Source: Siphonodentalium dalli (taxonomy: Eukaryota; Mollusca; Scaphopoda; Gadilida; Siphonodentaliidae). From it: 64,000 nucleotides of DNA. Below the pieces are notes generated by a model. The model worked only from the letters and a program-made list of their open reading frames with translations, did not search any database and was not told where the DNA came from. Positions 12,401-22,073 of this stretch are shown piece by piece. Both the position numbers and the translations under genes were made by a program. The stretch is from assembly GCA_032622095.1 (NCBI GenBank), contig CP136065.1, positions 216,792,151 through 216,856,150 on the forward strand, given 5' to 3'. Within the stretch, counting starts at the first letter, position 1. Each line of letters opens with the position of its first letter.

Positions 12401-15400
12401 AAACCTGTTTTTTTTTTTTAAACAGACATAGCTCGTTGGAATCCCAAATAATGGATGTGGAAGATTTCAGAACAAATTCATCGATATAGCGATAAAAATA
12501 CGTGTTATGTTTGTGCTGGTTCAAAAAAATTTCATCAGCGGTCATGCAATTGTATCACTCATGAATGTGTTAAATGAGTACCAGTCAGTGTGTCATATCG
12601 GTGATATCACAGCATGTTCTGATCAAAATGGGTAGTGCAAAGGCTGCAGTGCAGCCAGTTCATTCGTTAGCTTATACAAATGACTGGGATATTAGTGAAA
12701 TGTTAAGAGCATCTTAGAGTCAATTATTAAGTGTTAGTCGCATTATTCATTGTTATGAGCTTTTGTTCTTGTTCCAGCCCTGGGAATTAGCCTAGGCAAT
12801 AGGCAATGCCTAGGTAAAAGCAGAGGCAAAATTGGTTTGCCTAGGCAATAATATTTCCTAGGTAAAACAAGTTCATTGGGTTACTAAAATTGATTTGTGT
12901 ATATCAGAAATAGAACCTCTTTAGCCAAAATGATTTCCTTAAATAACTCATTACATATATTGTCCTACAATTGTTTCCATGGCACTGGGCCACTAACTAG
13001 CTACCCGTTATAAGGACACTTATTTTGGAGATGATTTGTGGAATTGTACATATATGTTGAGTAATGGCCTGGAAATAATGTTCCGCAAAATAACTAGGCA
13101 ATTCTGGGCAATTCATGTTATTATTGAATCATATTGATTTGAGATGGCAATATTGTTGCAAAATTGCTTAGGTAAAATCTGTTTTTGCCTAGGCCGATTT
13201 CTTTCACCTAGGCAAATTTTCCTTAATTCCCAGGGATGTTGTTCACAAGTAACTAAGCTCACCTGGGAGGTATTTTGTTTCTGGGTTATAAGCAGGTGTA
13301 TCAGTATGTATACATTCAAGCAACTTTTAAAATTTTCTTCGGGTAACATTTTCTCCCAAATCAACTGATAATGTGATTTGAATTGAGTTTCTTGGACGGG
13401 TCGAGTTCAGGTCAGCTCTTTGTGGTACCGACTGGACAATAAGTATTAAATCCAGGTCAGCTTACATGTGGTACAGGCTGGACAATAGGTATTCAATCCA
13501 CAACAAAATAACAATTATTCAGAAATACATATTCTATATTTTCCCTCAGTTCCTGATGAAACAACCAGAAATAACCACGAAAGCCACTAGAATTATGATA
13601 TGTATTCATGCTTCACAAGCTTGAGTTTAGTGTGCCTGTCATTTGCAACAAGAGGTCCCCAGAGGGTGAATTTAGTAATGCTATCCCGCATAGCGGGCTA
13701 GCATCACTAAATTCACCCTCTGGGGACCTCATTCTGCTTAGGCCCCATCTTCTCAGGAAAGTTTCTTTATTATCAAATTTCTATAGAAACTTCTTCACAT
13801 AGATTCTATTTCTTTTTTAGTTTGGTTTCTCTATATCCCCAAATTGGCAGAATATACATTGCATGATGAAGGTTCCCAATGGGCGTACATCACAATATTC
13901 ACCATTTGGAAACTTCAGTCTGAGTCTATGTCTCCCATAGCAGATGAGGCCTAAACAGAATGAGGTCTCCAGAGGGTGAATTTAGTGATGCTAGCCCGAT
14001 ATGCGGGATAGCATCACTAAATTCATCCTCTGGGGACCTCATTCTGCAAATGACAGGTGCTCTAAACTCAGACTTGTTCTTCTGGTTCATAGTTCATGTT
14101 GTTGAGTGGCTATGTCAAATAAATATATATAGGTTTAGCACCATGACCACACCAACTCGACAAACATGTCTTAACACAATTTCTTATTGCAGGTAGTGAA
14201 AGCATTGATAGAGAAAGGCGCTGATCCTAATCAGTTGCTACAGTCCGGAGTACCAGCACTGATATCTGCTGTGGGATCTGGAAATGATGAGTTAGTGCAA
14301 ATACTTATTAATGGTATAAATCAAACTATTATTAATTTGATGTCAATGCACTGAGAAATTTAGTTGCCTCTAATTATAGCCGCAGTTGTCGAATAAAAAA
14401 GGGATGTAACTCGATTGACTTTGTCCGTCTGTCTGTCTGTCATTTAAGCCGACAACGCAGATATCTCAGCCATGGGTTATTTGATCTGAATGAAATTTGG
14501 TATGGAGGTTTTCCACCATAGCTGCTTTCAACAGTGCCCAATGAAGTTGATTGCATTTTCCTTACTAGAGTTTCTTCATTTATTTTAAAGATGCATAATC
14601 CGATTAAGCGCCCTTCAATAACTATTTATTTGGATTCGGGGTTAAAAAATATTTGATTCGAGTCGAGGAACCAACCTGTCAAAGCTCAGAGTAATTTGAT
14701 ATTGATTTTGAAATCTATTATTTTTCACCATCGAGACTTATTAGTGGCCCAGTAAAAAGTCGACACGCCGATGGTCTTGGATAAAATTGCGGATGAAGAT
14801 GGATAACTCTAAAATCAAGAGGCTTTGTGTTGATAATAAGGCCAAATTTCGTCGAACAGCATGTTGATAAATAACATATTTCGGGCAAATTTTATACTAT
14901 AGTTGACAGTGGTTATTATTATATTTGGGCGATTAATCGATTCTGATTACTGAAGCGGCATTTTAAAAAATGTTGTTGTTGGAATCTTATTATATGTGGA
15001 CCATCGAATCGGATTGAATACTTTAAGTTTGGTTTCCGTTTTGCACATTTTCAATTTGCCAACACCCGAGGTGCAACTTCTTGTTGCTCATGGGTTATAT
15101 GATCATTTTATGACATTTTAGTAGCACAGTATGATTGTTAGATATGGCAGGAAATGTGAGCTTAAAGGCAGAAAACATTAAACCGGCCATTTATGTCCGG
15201 GACTATCTCCTATTATACTCATAGAATATATGCAACAATTTAATGAATTTGAGCCATGGATTTACTTTATGAACGATGTAAAACAACATGGTAATTAACT
15301 AATTATAATGAAAATGAGTTTATGGCTCGAGTCATTAATAGAGTGCATGAGTGTATTTTTGCACTCATCCATGGCTCAAATTCATTCATTTGTTGCATAT

Positions 15401-18400
15401 ATTCTGTTGAATATAATAGGAGATGGTCCCATTAATGGCCAGATTTAGTGTACAGTCCCCCTTTACAGCTTGGCACAATATGTATATAAATGGTATACTG
15501 TATATATTCTTCAATAAAACTTTGCACATCACACAAAAACCTTCATGTTGAACCTTTTTGCAGAAAGCAATTCATATTCGAGTGCATGCTCATTTAGGCC
15601 ATTAACCCTTCCATGACGGAAGCGTCCTGAAACTTTGCAAAAACCCTGTGCCAATGCATTTTCTTATATATGCGGGACTCCCATAGGGAGCCACACTTAC
15701 ATAATAGAATACATTGACCTAACACTATATACCTTGACATTGTAAACCAGTGCATTCTCTTATATATATGCAAGGCTTCCTATGGGAGACTCGTATATAT
15801 AAGAAAATGCACTGGCACCAGATTATTAATTCTGCACCATTGCAGCTCCCTTCACGAAAGGGTTAAAGTAAAATATCTGTGTTCTCAGGCAATTTGACAC
15901 CTCAATTTTGAGATGAGGGAGTGAGGTTATCATATTTTTTTCTCAAAATCTGGAAAACATACTCCGGAAAAAAACAAAAACATTTCGTTCACAAATCCAA
16001 TATTTCTAACAAAAAATATTCCCTGAAAGAAAATGTTTGATGATGCTTTTTAACCCTTACATGACTGGAGCATGTTTGAAAAAAAATTGGCAAGTTCTGA
16101 AAGAATTTGGCAATTTTATTTGGCAAAACTAAACTTGTCCACTGAGAACAATGACCAGGACCAACCAGACCTTATCCCTACCATGACAGGAGTGGCGCTG
16201 GTGCAGCATTAAAGACCCATTGCCAGTGCATTCTTTTATATATGTGAGTCTTCATTGGGAGCCTTGCATATATAAGAGAATGCACTGGCTTACAAGGTTA
16301 TGGTAAATATTATTATGCCAATGTATTCTCTTATATATGCGAGGCTCCCTATGGGAGACTCGCATATATAAGAGAAAGCATTGGCACAGGGTTTTCGCAA
16401 AATTTCAGTAAGCTCCAGTCCCAGAAGGCTTAAAATAAAATATCTGTGTTTGACACCTCAATTTTGAGATGAGGGAGGGAGGTTATTATTCAATTTTTTT
16501 CTCGAAATCTGGAAAATATACTCCGGAAACCCAAAAAAATCACTTTCGTTGACAAATCCAATATTTATAATAGAAAATCAGGCCTCAAAATCGATAACAT
16601 TTTGCGAGAATCAAAATATAGCATTTCTACAGCAAATCAGCTGCTTTTACGAGGATCAAACTAAGAATCATGATTCTGATTCTCATCAGATTTTAAGCTC
16701 TGGAAAATATTGGATAAAATACTTTGATGATGCTATTTAAAAGAAACTTTCAGTGATGAATGAGGTGGCTGAGTGACGAGGGAGGTGGCTGAGTGACTAG
16801 GGAGGTGGCTGAGAACATGGAAGTTTTATTTATTTGGTCTTAGCTACAGTAATGCCCTAAATAATCGAATCCTTAACCACTGAGAGCTTTCCGATGAATG
16901 GCAACAAGCCATATTTCCGACTAAATCCTGAAAAATTACCCATAATTCTGCTGGTTAAGGAGTCGATTATTTAGGGCATTACTGTATGCTGCACCGAAAA
17001 CGTTGAACCAGTATAAAGACCTTACAGTGTGAGTTCAGCAAGTGTAAAGTGCTTTGTTTCAGTTGTGAATTTTGGGTTGTCCTAATGTATTCAACACCGT
17101 GACTCTCTCTCAGACGAAAATGTCAAAGCTTCTAATCATATTATTCTTACTTTCCCACACAGGCGATTGCAGCATAGATGTTGAGAACGAGTTTGGAGAA
17201 AGCTCACTATTCATTGCATGTAAGCAGGGATTTGATGATATTGTGAAGATTATGTTGAAGGCTGGGGCAGATGCTAACTTTATTGCACCAACAGCAACGC
17301 ATTATTCACCACTAATGGTAGCAACAACCAACGAACATGACACAATTATCAGGATTCTTCTCAAGGTACTTACTCAACACCAAGCCTTGAAATAGTGTGT
17401 CTGTCATTTGCAGAATGAGGTCCCCAGAGGGTGAATTTAGTGATACTACCCTGCATAGCGGGCTAGCATCACCAAATTCACCCTCTGGGAACCTCATTCT
17501 GCTGAGGTTTAAGCAGAATGAGGTCCCCAGAGGATGAATTTGGTGATGCTAGCATGCTATGCGGGGTAGCATCACTAAATTCACCCTCTGGGGACCTCAT
17601 TCTGCAAATGACAGACACACTATTTCAAGGCTTGTTATCATGGGCCAAAGGAATCCTGGACATAGTGTGTCTGACATTTGCAGAATGAGGTACTCAGAGG
17701 GTGAATTTAGTGGTACTGTCCAACATAGTGGGCTAGCGTCACCAAATACACCCTCTGGAACCTCATTGTTCTTAGGCCTCAAATGCTTTTGGAGACCTAG
17801 GATTAGATTAAAGTTTCCCAGTTGTAGTTGGTGATGTTCACCCATTAGTCACCTCGACTATGCATTTTATCTTCTGCAAATTAAGGGATATAGAAACTGA
17901 ACAGAAGGGAAAAAGTAATTAAAAATATTGTTAATTTGAGATTATAAATACTTCCCAGAAGATGAGGCCTAAGCAGAATGTCACCAGAGGGTTAATTTAG
18001 TGATGCTAGCCCACCTGCTTCTATGTCATTAATAGTAATGTTTCTCTTAATTTTGTCGGTTTTACCTGACCAAAGAAATTTGAAGAATAATGTTTGAATT
18101 TGATTTTGCATACCAAACGAAGGTGATGGTAGTACTGTAAGACAGTGAGTTAGCACTGGCAAGGCTAAAATTTTGACCACTGTAGTCTTACCATAGAGAC
18201 TGACATTTCTAAAAGACCAGTCATTTAGTAGTTTTTCAATTTTCATTAGTTTATTCTTATAGTTGTTTTGTATGTAATTTTCATTGTACAGATCTATCTC
18301 AATGTCAAGAATTTTAAAAGTAATTTTGTGATTCCATTATATTCTTTGGTCAGTAATCCAGGATAACTTAGCCAGGATAATATAGGCTGTCTAGAGTTCA

Positions 18401-19358
18401 CTCATTGATCACTGCCAAAATATTGTTGACTTCATTTCCTGATGAAATGGTCATGTAATATCATCAATTCCAACAGAGCTTAACATTTAGTGACTGCTCA
18501 ATATGCATGTTACCTACGGGCTATTAACACCTTTAATGCACTGGCTTACAAGGTCAAAGTAAATATTGTTAAATATTGTATTTTCTTATATATGGGAGAG
18601 GTCCTCTTCATAGATGAGTTTGGATTTCTGTTGTATCTGTTTTGACTACAAGCTTGGATATATTTTTAGGATGGAGTATAGTACCCTGTACTTCTAACTG
18701 CACTAACAACATATCAGGTATCCCCTAACCATGAAATGCTAATAGACCCTTCCTATATACATGCAGAAACCTTTATGAGATCTTGTCACCAAGCAGTTCA
18801 TGTCAAACACTAGATTCAAAAGTCTTGCCTAACCCCAAATAGCACCTGAAACATTATGTGACCAAGAAACAATGAGAAACATTATTTCAGACCAAAAGCA
18901 TTACATTTACATTATCTCTGTTACAGGTAGATGGGAAAATTTAATCTATGTTACATTTTTATTATGATATAAATAATACCAACTCAAGAGTTGAGGAACA
19001 AATGAAATATTTCAGAGTTGAAATAATTATGGCCCACATCCGTGCAGTTTTCATTTGGATTTTTGGATTTGGAAGTTGAACACCAGATACCGATAATGAA
19101 CTTTATCAAATGGACTAATTTGTACACATTTGTTTATATTTGTTAATATTTCAGCATGGTTGTGATGTGAATGTACAGGACTCAGATGGCTGGACTGCTC
19201 TGTGGCATGCATACAGTACACATAATGAGGACATCATTAAACTCTTAATGAAATATGGAGCTGATAGCTCCATTGTGAATTCTGATGGTCGGACAATATT
19301 GGAAGAATCTAAACTGAATGAGGAGGAGAGCATTACAGAGATATTCCAGAGATTGTGA
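6341..19358 (+). CDS. Ankyrin-repeat protein, 5 coding exons (258 aa)
   Basis: The five exons join with matching phases to 777 nt including the stop. The product appears to be built only of ankyrin repeats: about seven, at residues 5-35, 36-66, 69-101, 103-136, 137-168, 170-203 and 204-234, with a short acidic tail. Typical signatures are GWSPLQHA, EKGADPNQ, KAGADANF and GWTALWHA. There is no signal peptide, membrane segment or other domain, so it is probably a cytosolic or nuclear protein-binding scaffold. The start is the ATG at 6341, which opens with MSLTESS. A 5' noncoding exon may exist, since there is an AG acceptor at 6259-6260. The introns are filled with MITEs. The exact orthologue is not identified, and extra upstream exons cannot be excluded. 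Confidence 0.85.
6629..6766. repeat. Foldback element in ankyrin intron 1
   Basis: Imperfect inverted arms read TTTTTGTTTGAATACC and GGTATTCAAACAAAAA at the outside, and TGTCTGGAAAGAAATAT with its complement further in, around a short loop. It is probably a small hairpin MITE. No copy elsewhere in the window was noticed. Confidence 0.6.
7062..7465 (+). mobile_element. D MITE (TTAA-flanked)
   Basis: It begins TTAA then AGGTACTCAATC and ends ATTATGCATCTTTAA. It contains the D-family markers: ATCAGATTCCAACAACAA, a TATCAGAATC motif, AACATTTTGTTTAAC, a TTTCAAAAATCAATATCTGA stretch and CCCCGAAGCCAA. Its right TTAA is the same four bases as the left TTAA of the following C1 element. Confidence 0.75.
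7462..7702 (-). mobile_element. C1 MITE, short form with one hairpin
   Basis: TTAA flanks and C1 ends in reverse orientation. The usual pair of hairpins plus spacer is collapsed to a single hairpin whose loop is also deleted, leaving a perfect spacerless palindrome at 7485-7556. The CCGGCC-containing side is intact. Confidence 0.85.
7952..8213 (+). mobile_element. C2 MITE
   Basis: TTAA flanks (7952-7955 and 8210-8213), with a left end CCCTTTCATGACTGGAG and a right end ATCATGAAATGATTAA. It contains two hairpins: the first has a CTCCCATAGGGAG loop and the second the CTCCCTTGGGAG loop. It lies just upstream of ankyrin exon 2. Confidence 0.85.
8229..8338 (+). CDS. Ankyrin gene, coding exon 2
   Basis: The acceptor CTCTACAG ends at 8228, only 15 bp after a C2 MITE. 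The exon codes YSDIAAYLIENDCDI and SPFEDALGRKNLK, then ends at a GC donor (AAG followed by GCAAGT), a recognised minor donor type. It ends in phase 0. Confidence 0.82.
8455..8990 (+). repeat. Type E degenerate repeat
   Basis: This shares GAGCTATTGCCATGG, a CATCTCTCATCCGATCGTCA stretch, CTCTAGATGGGAGC, a GCCATCTTG stretch, TGACTAAATCCTTTGG and AGTGTCATTGACACTTTCAT with 38455-39350, and parts of it with 33890-34470, 43240-43440 and 62640-64000. It is noncoding and of unknown class. Confidence 0.6.
9006..9396 (-). mobile_element. C1 MITE
   Basis: TTAA flanks and full C1 structure in reverse orientation, with both hairpins and the A/T-rich spacer (TTAAAGAATGTAAGAAAAA) intact. The right end has GGGCAAAGGG in place of GGGTAAAGGG. 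Confidence 0.87.
9540..10270 (+). repeat. Degenerate tandem repeats (about 110-120 bp)
   Basis: From about 9855, successive units repeat the order GAACCAAATTTTGTAT, TTTCTC, AATACAGATCGAGTT, GAATATGGGTT, GATCCGA and GGAGTTATG at roughly 110-120 bp spacing. They start after a CCGTCCGTCTGTCTGTC simple repeat at about 9805-9835. The upstream part (9540-9750) is related to 62440-62640. There is no open frame of significance. Confidence 0.55.
10271..11212. other. Intron sequence, no feature recognised
   Basis: Part of ankyrin intron 2. Two frames at 10366-10617 and 10735-10938 contain a shared NPFHRH / FPFHRH string, because both include CCATTCCATAGACA. They lack coding character and are probably remnants of a repeat. 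Confidence 0.4.
11213..11638 (+). mobile_element. D MITE
   Basis: TTAA flanks (11213-11216 and 11635-11638), starting AGGTACTCAATCCGAT and ending ATCGGATCGAGTAGCT. Interior markers are as in the copy at 7062. Both ends match as an inverted repeat. Confidence 0.8.
11740..12080 (+). repeat. Two-copy degenerate repeat (about 130 bp)
   Basis: Two units both contain AATTTGCTA, GGGGTCAATCATCATG, ACCTG, GATTTGGA, GTTCAGTC or GGTCCGAAC, and GAGCTATGA or GAGTTATTA. They belong to the same loose class of noncoding repeats as those at 9540-10270. Confidence 0.5.
12775..13239. mobile_element. CCTAGG-rich MITE, hAT-like ends
   Basis: The inverted ends read CAGCCCTGGGAATTA on the left and, on the right, the complement of CATCCCTGGGAATTA. 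A TTGTTC string lies directly outside both ends. Near each end the motif CCTAGG(C/T)AA repeats, at about 12793, 12808, 12840, 12857, 13167 (variant), 13188 and 13207. Such subterminal motifs are usual transposase-binding sites in hAT elements. No transposase is encoded. Confidence 0.6.
13616..14076 (+). mobile_element. B MITE (double hairpin, full length)
   Basis: It starts CAAGCTTGAGTTTAGTG and ends with the complementary CTAAACTCAGACTTG. Each end forms a hairpin with arms AGAGGGTGAATTTAGT and its complement inside GAGGTCCCC...GGGGACCTC. The middle contains AAGTTTCTTTATTATCAAA and AATTGGCAGA, the markers of subfamily Ba. There is no open frame of note. Confidence 0.82.
14193..14313 (+). CDS. 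Ankyrin gene, coding exon 3
   Basis: The acceptor TTCTTATTGCAG ends at 14192. It codes VVKALIEKGADPNQLLQ and ALISAVGSGNDELVQILIN, and ends in phase 1 before GTATAA. It completes repeat 3 and carries most of repeat 4. Confidence 0.85.
14585..15026 (-). mobile_element. D MITE, reverse orientation
   Basis: TTAA on both sides. It starts AAGATGCATAATCCGATTAA and ends ATCGGATTGAATACTTTAA. Interior D markers are present in reverse complement. Confidence 0.78.
15165..15475. mobile_element. Palindromic MITE-like element
   Basis: Long imperfect inverted arms: GTCCGGGACTATCTCC with TCATAGAATATATGCAAC on the left, GTTGCATATATTCTGTTGAA with GGAGATGGTCCC on the right, and GAGCCATGGATT against its complement further in. 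It is one copy of a hairpin element of unknown superfamily. Confidence 0.6.
15602..15866 (+). mobile_element. C2 MITE
   Basis: TTAA flanks with CCCTTCCATGAC and ACGAAAGGG ends. Two hairpins are present; the second uses the CCAGTGCATT / AATGCACTGG stem. The first hairpin's right arm is degraded. Confidence 0.82.
15868..16051 (+). repeat. Local duplication, copy 1
   Basis: It shares AAAATATCTGTGTT, GACACCTCAATTTTGAGATG, a CTCAAAATCTGGAAAA-type string, ACTCCGGAAA and TTTGATGATGCT with 16433-16740. The two copies are separated by C2-type elements. Confidence 0.65.
16169..16433 (-). mobile_element. C2 MITE, reverse orientation
   Basis: Two hairpins and the C2 ends in reverse. The left terminus reads ATCCCTACCATGACAGG and the right CAGTAAGCTCCAGTCCCAGAAGGC, so both ends are decayed. 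A further C2-like left end (TTAACCCTTACATGACTGGAG) at 16050-16073 belongs to another fragment. Confidence 0.7.
16433..16740 (+). repeat. Local duplication, copy 2
   Basis: The second copy of the segment at 15868-16051, with an extra 120 bp or so in the middle (about 16575-16710). The open frame at 16549-16740 lies inside it and has no protein character. Confidence 0.6.
16755..16816 (+). repeat. Three-copy 21-bp tandem repeat
   Basis: Units of GAGGTGGCTGAGTGACGAGG type repeat three times with minor changes. Confidence 0.75.
16855..16987. mobile_element. A MITE, internally deleted
   Basis: TA-flanked ends TACAGTAATGCC and GGCATTACTGTA. The left arm is cut short after TTAACCACTGAGAGC and joins the full right arm. 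This is a member of the mariner-like palindromic family A. Confidence 0.8.
17163..17365 (+). CDS. Ankyrin gene, coding exon 4
   Basis: The acceptor CCCACACAG ends at 17162. It codes GESSLFIACKQGFDDIVK and KAGADANF, then YSPLMVATTNEHDTIIRILL, and ends in phase 0 before GTACTT. A B-family MITE begins 16 bp after the exon, leaving the donor intact. Confidence 0.87.
17381..17634 (+). mobile_element. B MITE, short Bb form
   Basis: Ends CAAGCCTTGAAATAGTG and CACTATTTCAAGGCTTG are near-perfect inverted repeats. The two terminal hairpins lie almost directly next to each other, so the middle of the full-length element is deleted. Confidence 0.82.
17652..18012 (+). mobile_element. B MITE, right part replaced
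   Basis: A left hairpin and B middle (AATTAAGGGATATAGAAACTG, CAGAAGATGAGGCC) are recognisable. The second hairpin stops at GCTAGCCC, where LINE sequence takes over. Confidence 0.6.
17992..18335 (-). pseudogene. LINE ORF2 fragment, L1/Tx1-like
   Basis: On the minus strand the frame reads KIEKLLNDWSFRNVSLYGK, then VLTHCLTVLPSPS, LFFKFLWSGK and DKIKRNITINDIEAGGL. This series is typical of the region after the reverse-transcriptase palm in L1/Tx1-type LINEs. The frame stays open upstream to about 18330 and then is lost. Only this fragment remains. Confidence 0.8.
18523..18605 (-). mobile_element. C2 MITE remnant
   Basis: A stretch with AATGCACTGGCTTACAAGGTCAA and one hairpin arm (TTTTCTTATATATG) survives. 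Both ends are lost. Confidence 0.5.
19155..19358 (+). CDS. Ankyrin gene, last coding exon
   Basis: The acceptor ATTTCAG ends at 19154. It codes HGCDVNVQDSDGWTALWHA and KLLMKYGADSS, then an acidic tail with EESKLNEEESITEIFQRL and a TGA stop at 19356-19358. The end of this exon (ATTCCAGAGATTGTGA) recurs several times downstream. Confidence 0.88.
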   Translation, partial: HGCDVNVQDSDGWTALWHAYSTHNEDIIKLLMKYGADSSIVNSDGRTILEESKLNEEESITEIFQRL

Positions 19359-19375
19359 ACATATTCCCGTGCATA

Positions 19376-19590
19376 TACAGTAATGCCCTAAGTAATCGAC
19401 TCTTTAACCACAGCAGAATTATGGGTAACTTTTCAGGATTTAGTCGGAAATATGGCTTGTTGCCATTCATCGGAAAGCTCTTGGGTGAGCTTTCCGATGA
19501 ATGGCAACAAGCCATATTTCTGACTAAATCCTGAAAAATTACCCATAATTCTCCTGTGGTTAAGATGTCGATTAATTAGGGCATTACTAT
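19376..19590. mobile_element. A MITE (mariner-like hairpin)
   Basis: It starts TACAGTAATGCCCTAA and ends TTAGGGCATTACTATA, with almost perfectly complementary arms of about 100 bp around a loop near GAGCTTTCC. TA on both sides plus CAGTA ends indicate a Tc1/mariner-type MITE. It lies in the ankyrin 3' UTR region. Confidence 0.85.
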
Positions 19591-19799
19591 AACTTCAATT
19601 CCATTATGCATCATATTGAGGTGTTCAGACCATGGGAATGTGGATATAACCTCAGTTTCATCATTCCAGAGATTGTGACCATATAACCATGGTATATATA
19701 ACCATATAACCATGGTATATAACTTCAGTTCCATTATGCATCATATTGAGGTGTTCAGACCATGGGAATGTGGATATAACCTCAGTTCATCATTCCAGA

Positions 19800-20259
19800 C
19801 AAGCCTGAGTTTAGTGTGCCTGTCATTTGTAGAATGAGGTCCCCAGAGGGTAAATTTAGTGACTCTATCCCCCATAGTGGGCTCACATCACTAAATTCAG
19901 CCTCTGGGGACCTCATTCTGCTTAGGCCTCATCTTCTCTGGAAAGTTTCTTTATTATCAAATTTCTAAAAGAAACTTCTTCACATAAATTCTATTTCTTT
20001 TTTTAGTTTAGTTTCTCCATATCCCAAAATTGGCAGACACACATGGCATAATCGAGGTTCCCAATGGGTGTACATTACAATAGTCACAATTTGGGAACTT
20101 CAATCTGAGTCTATGTCTCCCATAGCAGATAAGGTCATGCAGAATGAGGTGCCAAGAGGGTGAATTTGGTGATGCTAGCCCATTGTGTGGGATAGCATCA
20201 CTAAATTCACCCTCTGGGGACCTCATTCTGCAAATGACAGGCACACAATCTCAGGCTTC
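19800..20259 (+). mobile_element. B MITE with 8-bp duplication
   Basis: Full-length Ba element with ends CAAGCCTGAGTTTAGTG and CTCAGGCTT. The 8 bases ATTCCAGA are found directly on each side, so it inserted into a unit of the ankyrin 3' tandem duplication. Confidence 0.83.
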
Positions 20260-20549
20260 ATTCCAGAGATTGTGACGCTATGACCATATATATACATATA
20301 AATTCAATTCCATTATGCATCATATTGTTTGTTTTGTGACCATGGGACCTCAGACATAACTACAGTTTCAGCATTCCAGAGATTATGACCATACATATAA
20401 CTTCAATTCCATCATGCATCACATTGTGTTGTGACCATGGGACCGTAGACATAACTACAGTTTAGGATTCCAGATATTATGACCATGTGGATGTTGATAT
20501 AACTTCAGTTAAATTCAGTCTCTCCAAAAGCCATGGATAACTTTGCAGA

Positions 20550-21003
20550 TTAATCCTTTCATGATTGGAGCTTCCTGAATTTTTTAGAAAGCCCTGTGCC
20601 AATGCATTGTCTTATATATACGAATCGACCATAGGACGCCTCACATATATCAGAATGTAATGGTCTAACAAATTTTATATAATTTTTTATAATTGTTAAA
20701 AAATTGTTAAAGAATGTAAGAAATAATGATAAAAAAATGATAAAAATGATGAAATTGTTAAAGAATATAACAAAAAAATGATAAAAATTGTTATTGAATG
20801 TAATTTAAAATGATAAAAAAAATTGATAAAAATTCTTAAAGAATGTAAGAAAAAATGATAAAAAGTGATAAAAATTCTTAAAGAAAATTAAGAAAAATTT
20901 ATAAAAAAAATTGTTATTCTCTTATATATGCCGGGCACCCTATGTGCATTGGCACAGGGTCTTTAATGTTGAGTCAGCATAGCTCCCGTCATGAAAGGGT
21001 TAA
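20550..21003 (+). mobile_element. C2 MITE with expanded A/T-rich middle
   Basis: TTAA flanks, with ends CCTTTCATGATTGGAG and CCGTCATGAAAGGG. Between the hairpins is an expanded run of units like TTGTTAAAGAATGTAAGAAA followed by ATGATAAAAA, at about 20680-20915. Both hairpins are damaged. Confidence 0.75.
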
Positions 21004-21638
21004 TGCCTCCAGAAGCCCAATTCAAATTTGATGTCTACATGTATGTTAGGAAAAATCTCCAACCAATGATTGGTTATGCAGCAGACCATAATAAGATGGT
21101 TTATCTCTTTCTAAATACGTTTTATATATTTTCCGGGGTATAAAATAATAAATAAACAACCCCTGTCTGGAAAACGCTTCTATAAATTAATATGGATTTT
21201 ATATCAATATTTTCTAACATAATGCGACAATCAATTGGGACATTTTTTTTTACTATATTTATAACAGACTGTCATGAAACGTCCAGGCTATTTCGGGTAG
21301 AGATTTCTCCTGCTTGCTATGGTCCGAACCATTCCGCGAGCCATAAAATGTCCCAAATTGATTTAGGTTTATTCAAACATGTTTCCATCAAACGGTTTAT
21401 TCAAATATGTTTCCATTAATTGAGCATTGGGAAAATATTCTGCTCTGTTATCTCTTCATGATTGTATATATATCATAAAATAAATTATTGTTCAATCAGG
21501 TTTAATGTTCAGTTTATGTTGGTAGTTACTACAATTGAATCAACTATACAGAAGATTCCTAGTACATGTAGCTTTCATCACTGAGTCTTTGAGAGAAGCA
21601 TGGGCTGTTTTTAGTCAAGTTTTTTTTTAATCAAAAAC

Positions 21639-22073
21639 TTAAAGGTACTCAATCCGATCAGACGGTCCCCATATCATTAAGTTACAACACCAAGATGTCT
21701 TCAAAATTCGCTTTAGTTATCAGAATCGATTAGTTACACTAAAATAATGCTAACCACTGTCAACTATAGTATAAAATTTCCCATAAAGGGTTATTTATCA
21801 ACATGTTGTTCAACGAAATTTGGCTGTATTAATAACACTTGATTTTAGAGTTATCCATCTTCATCTGCACTTTTGTCTGAGACTGTTGCCTTAAAAAACA
21901 AAATTTCCATGCCACAAATAAGTACATATCTTGAGAAATAACAGATTTCAAAAATTAATATCTGATCATTCTGAGCTTTGATGGGTTCCTCGACTCGATT
22001 CAAATATTTTTTTACCCCCGAAGCCAAAGAAATAATAATTTAGGAGTGTTAATTCAAGAGTACGCATCTTTAA
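21639..22073 (+). mobile_element. D MITE
   Basis: TTAA flanks (21639-21642 and 22070-22073). It starts AGGTACTCAATCCGATCAGA and ends TACGCATCTTTAA. Interior markers are present. Confidence 0.78.

Larger units (their letters stand above)
19340..20520 (+). repeat. Tandem duplication of ankyrin stop region and 3' UTR
   Basis: Units begin ATTCCAGAGATTGTGA and continue with CCATTATGCATCATATTG, GACCATGGGA and ATAACTACAGTTTC-type sequence. Five copies start at about 19341, 19666, 20263, 20374 and 20466, and a short start (ATTCCAGA) also precedes the B MITE at 19800. The first unit is part of the coding exon. An A MITE sits in unit 1 and a B MITE in the third. Confidence 0.75.

Noticed and set aside
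17312-17497. Frames with EGEFGDASP / SLNSPSGDLILQM strings
   Set aside because: Translation of the B-family hairpins; seen at every B copy.
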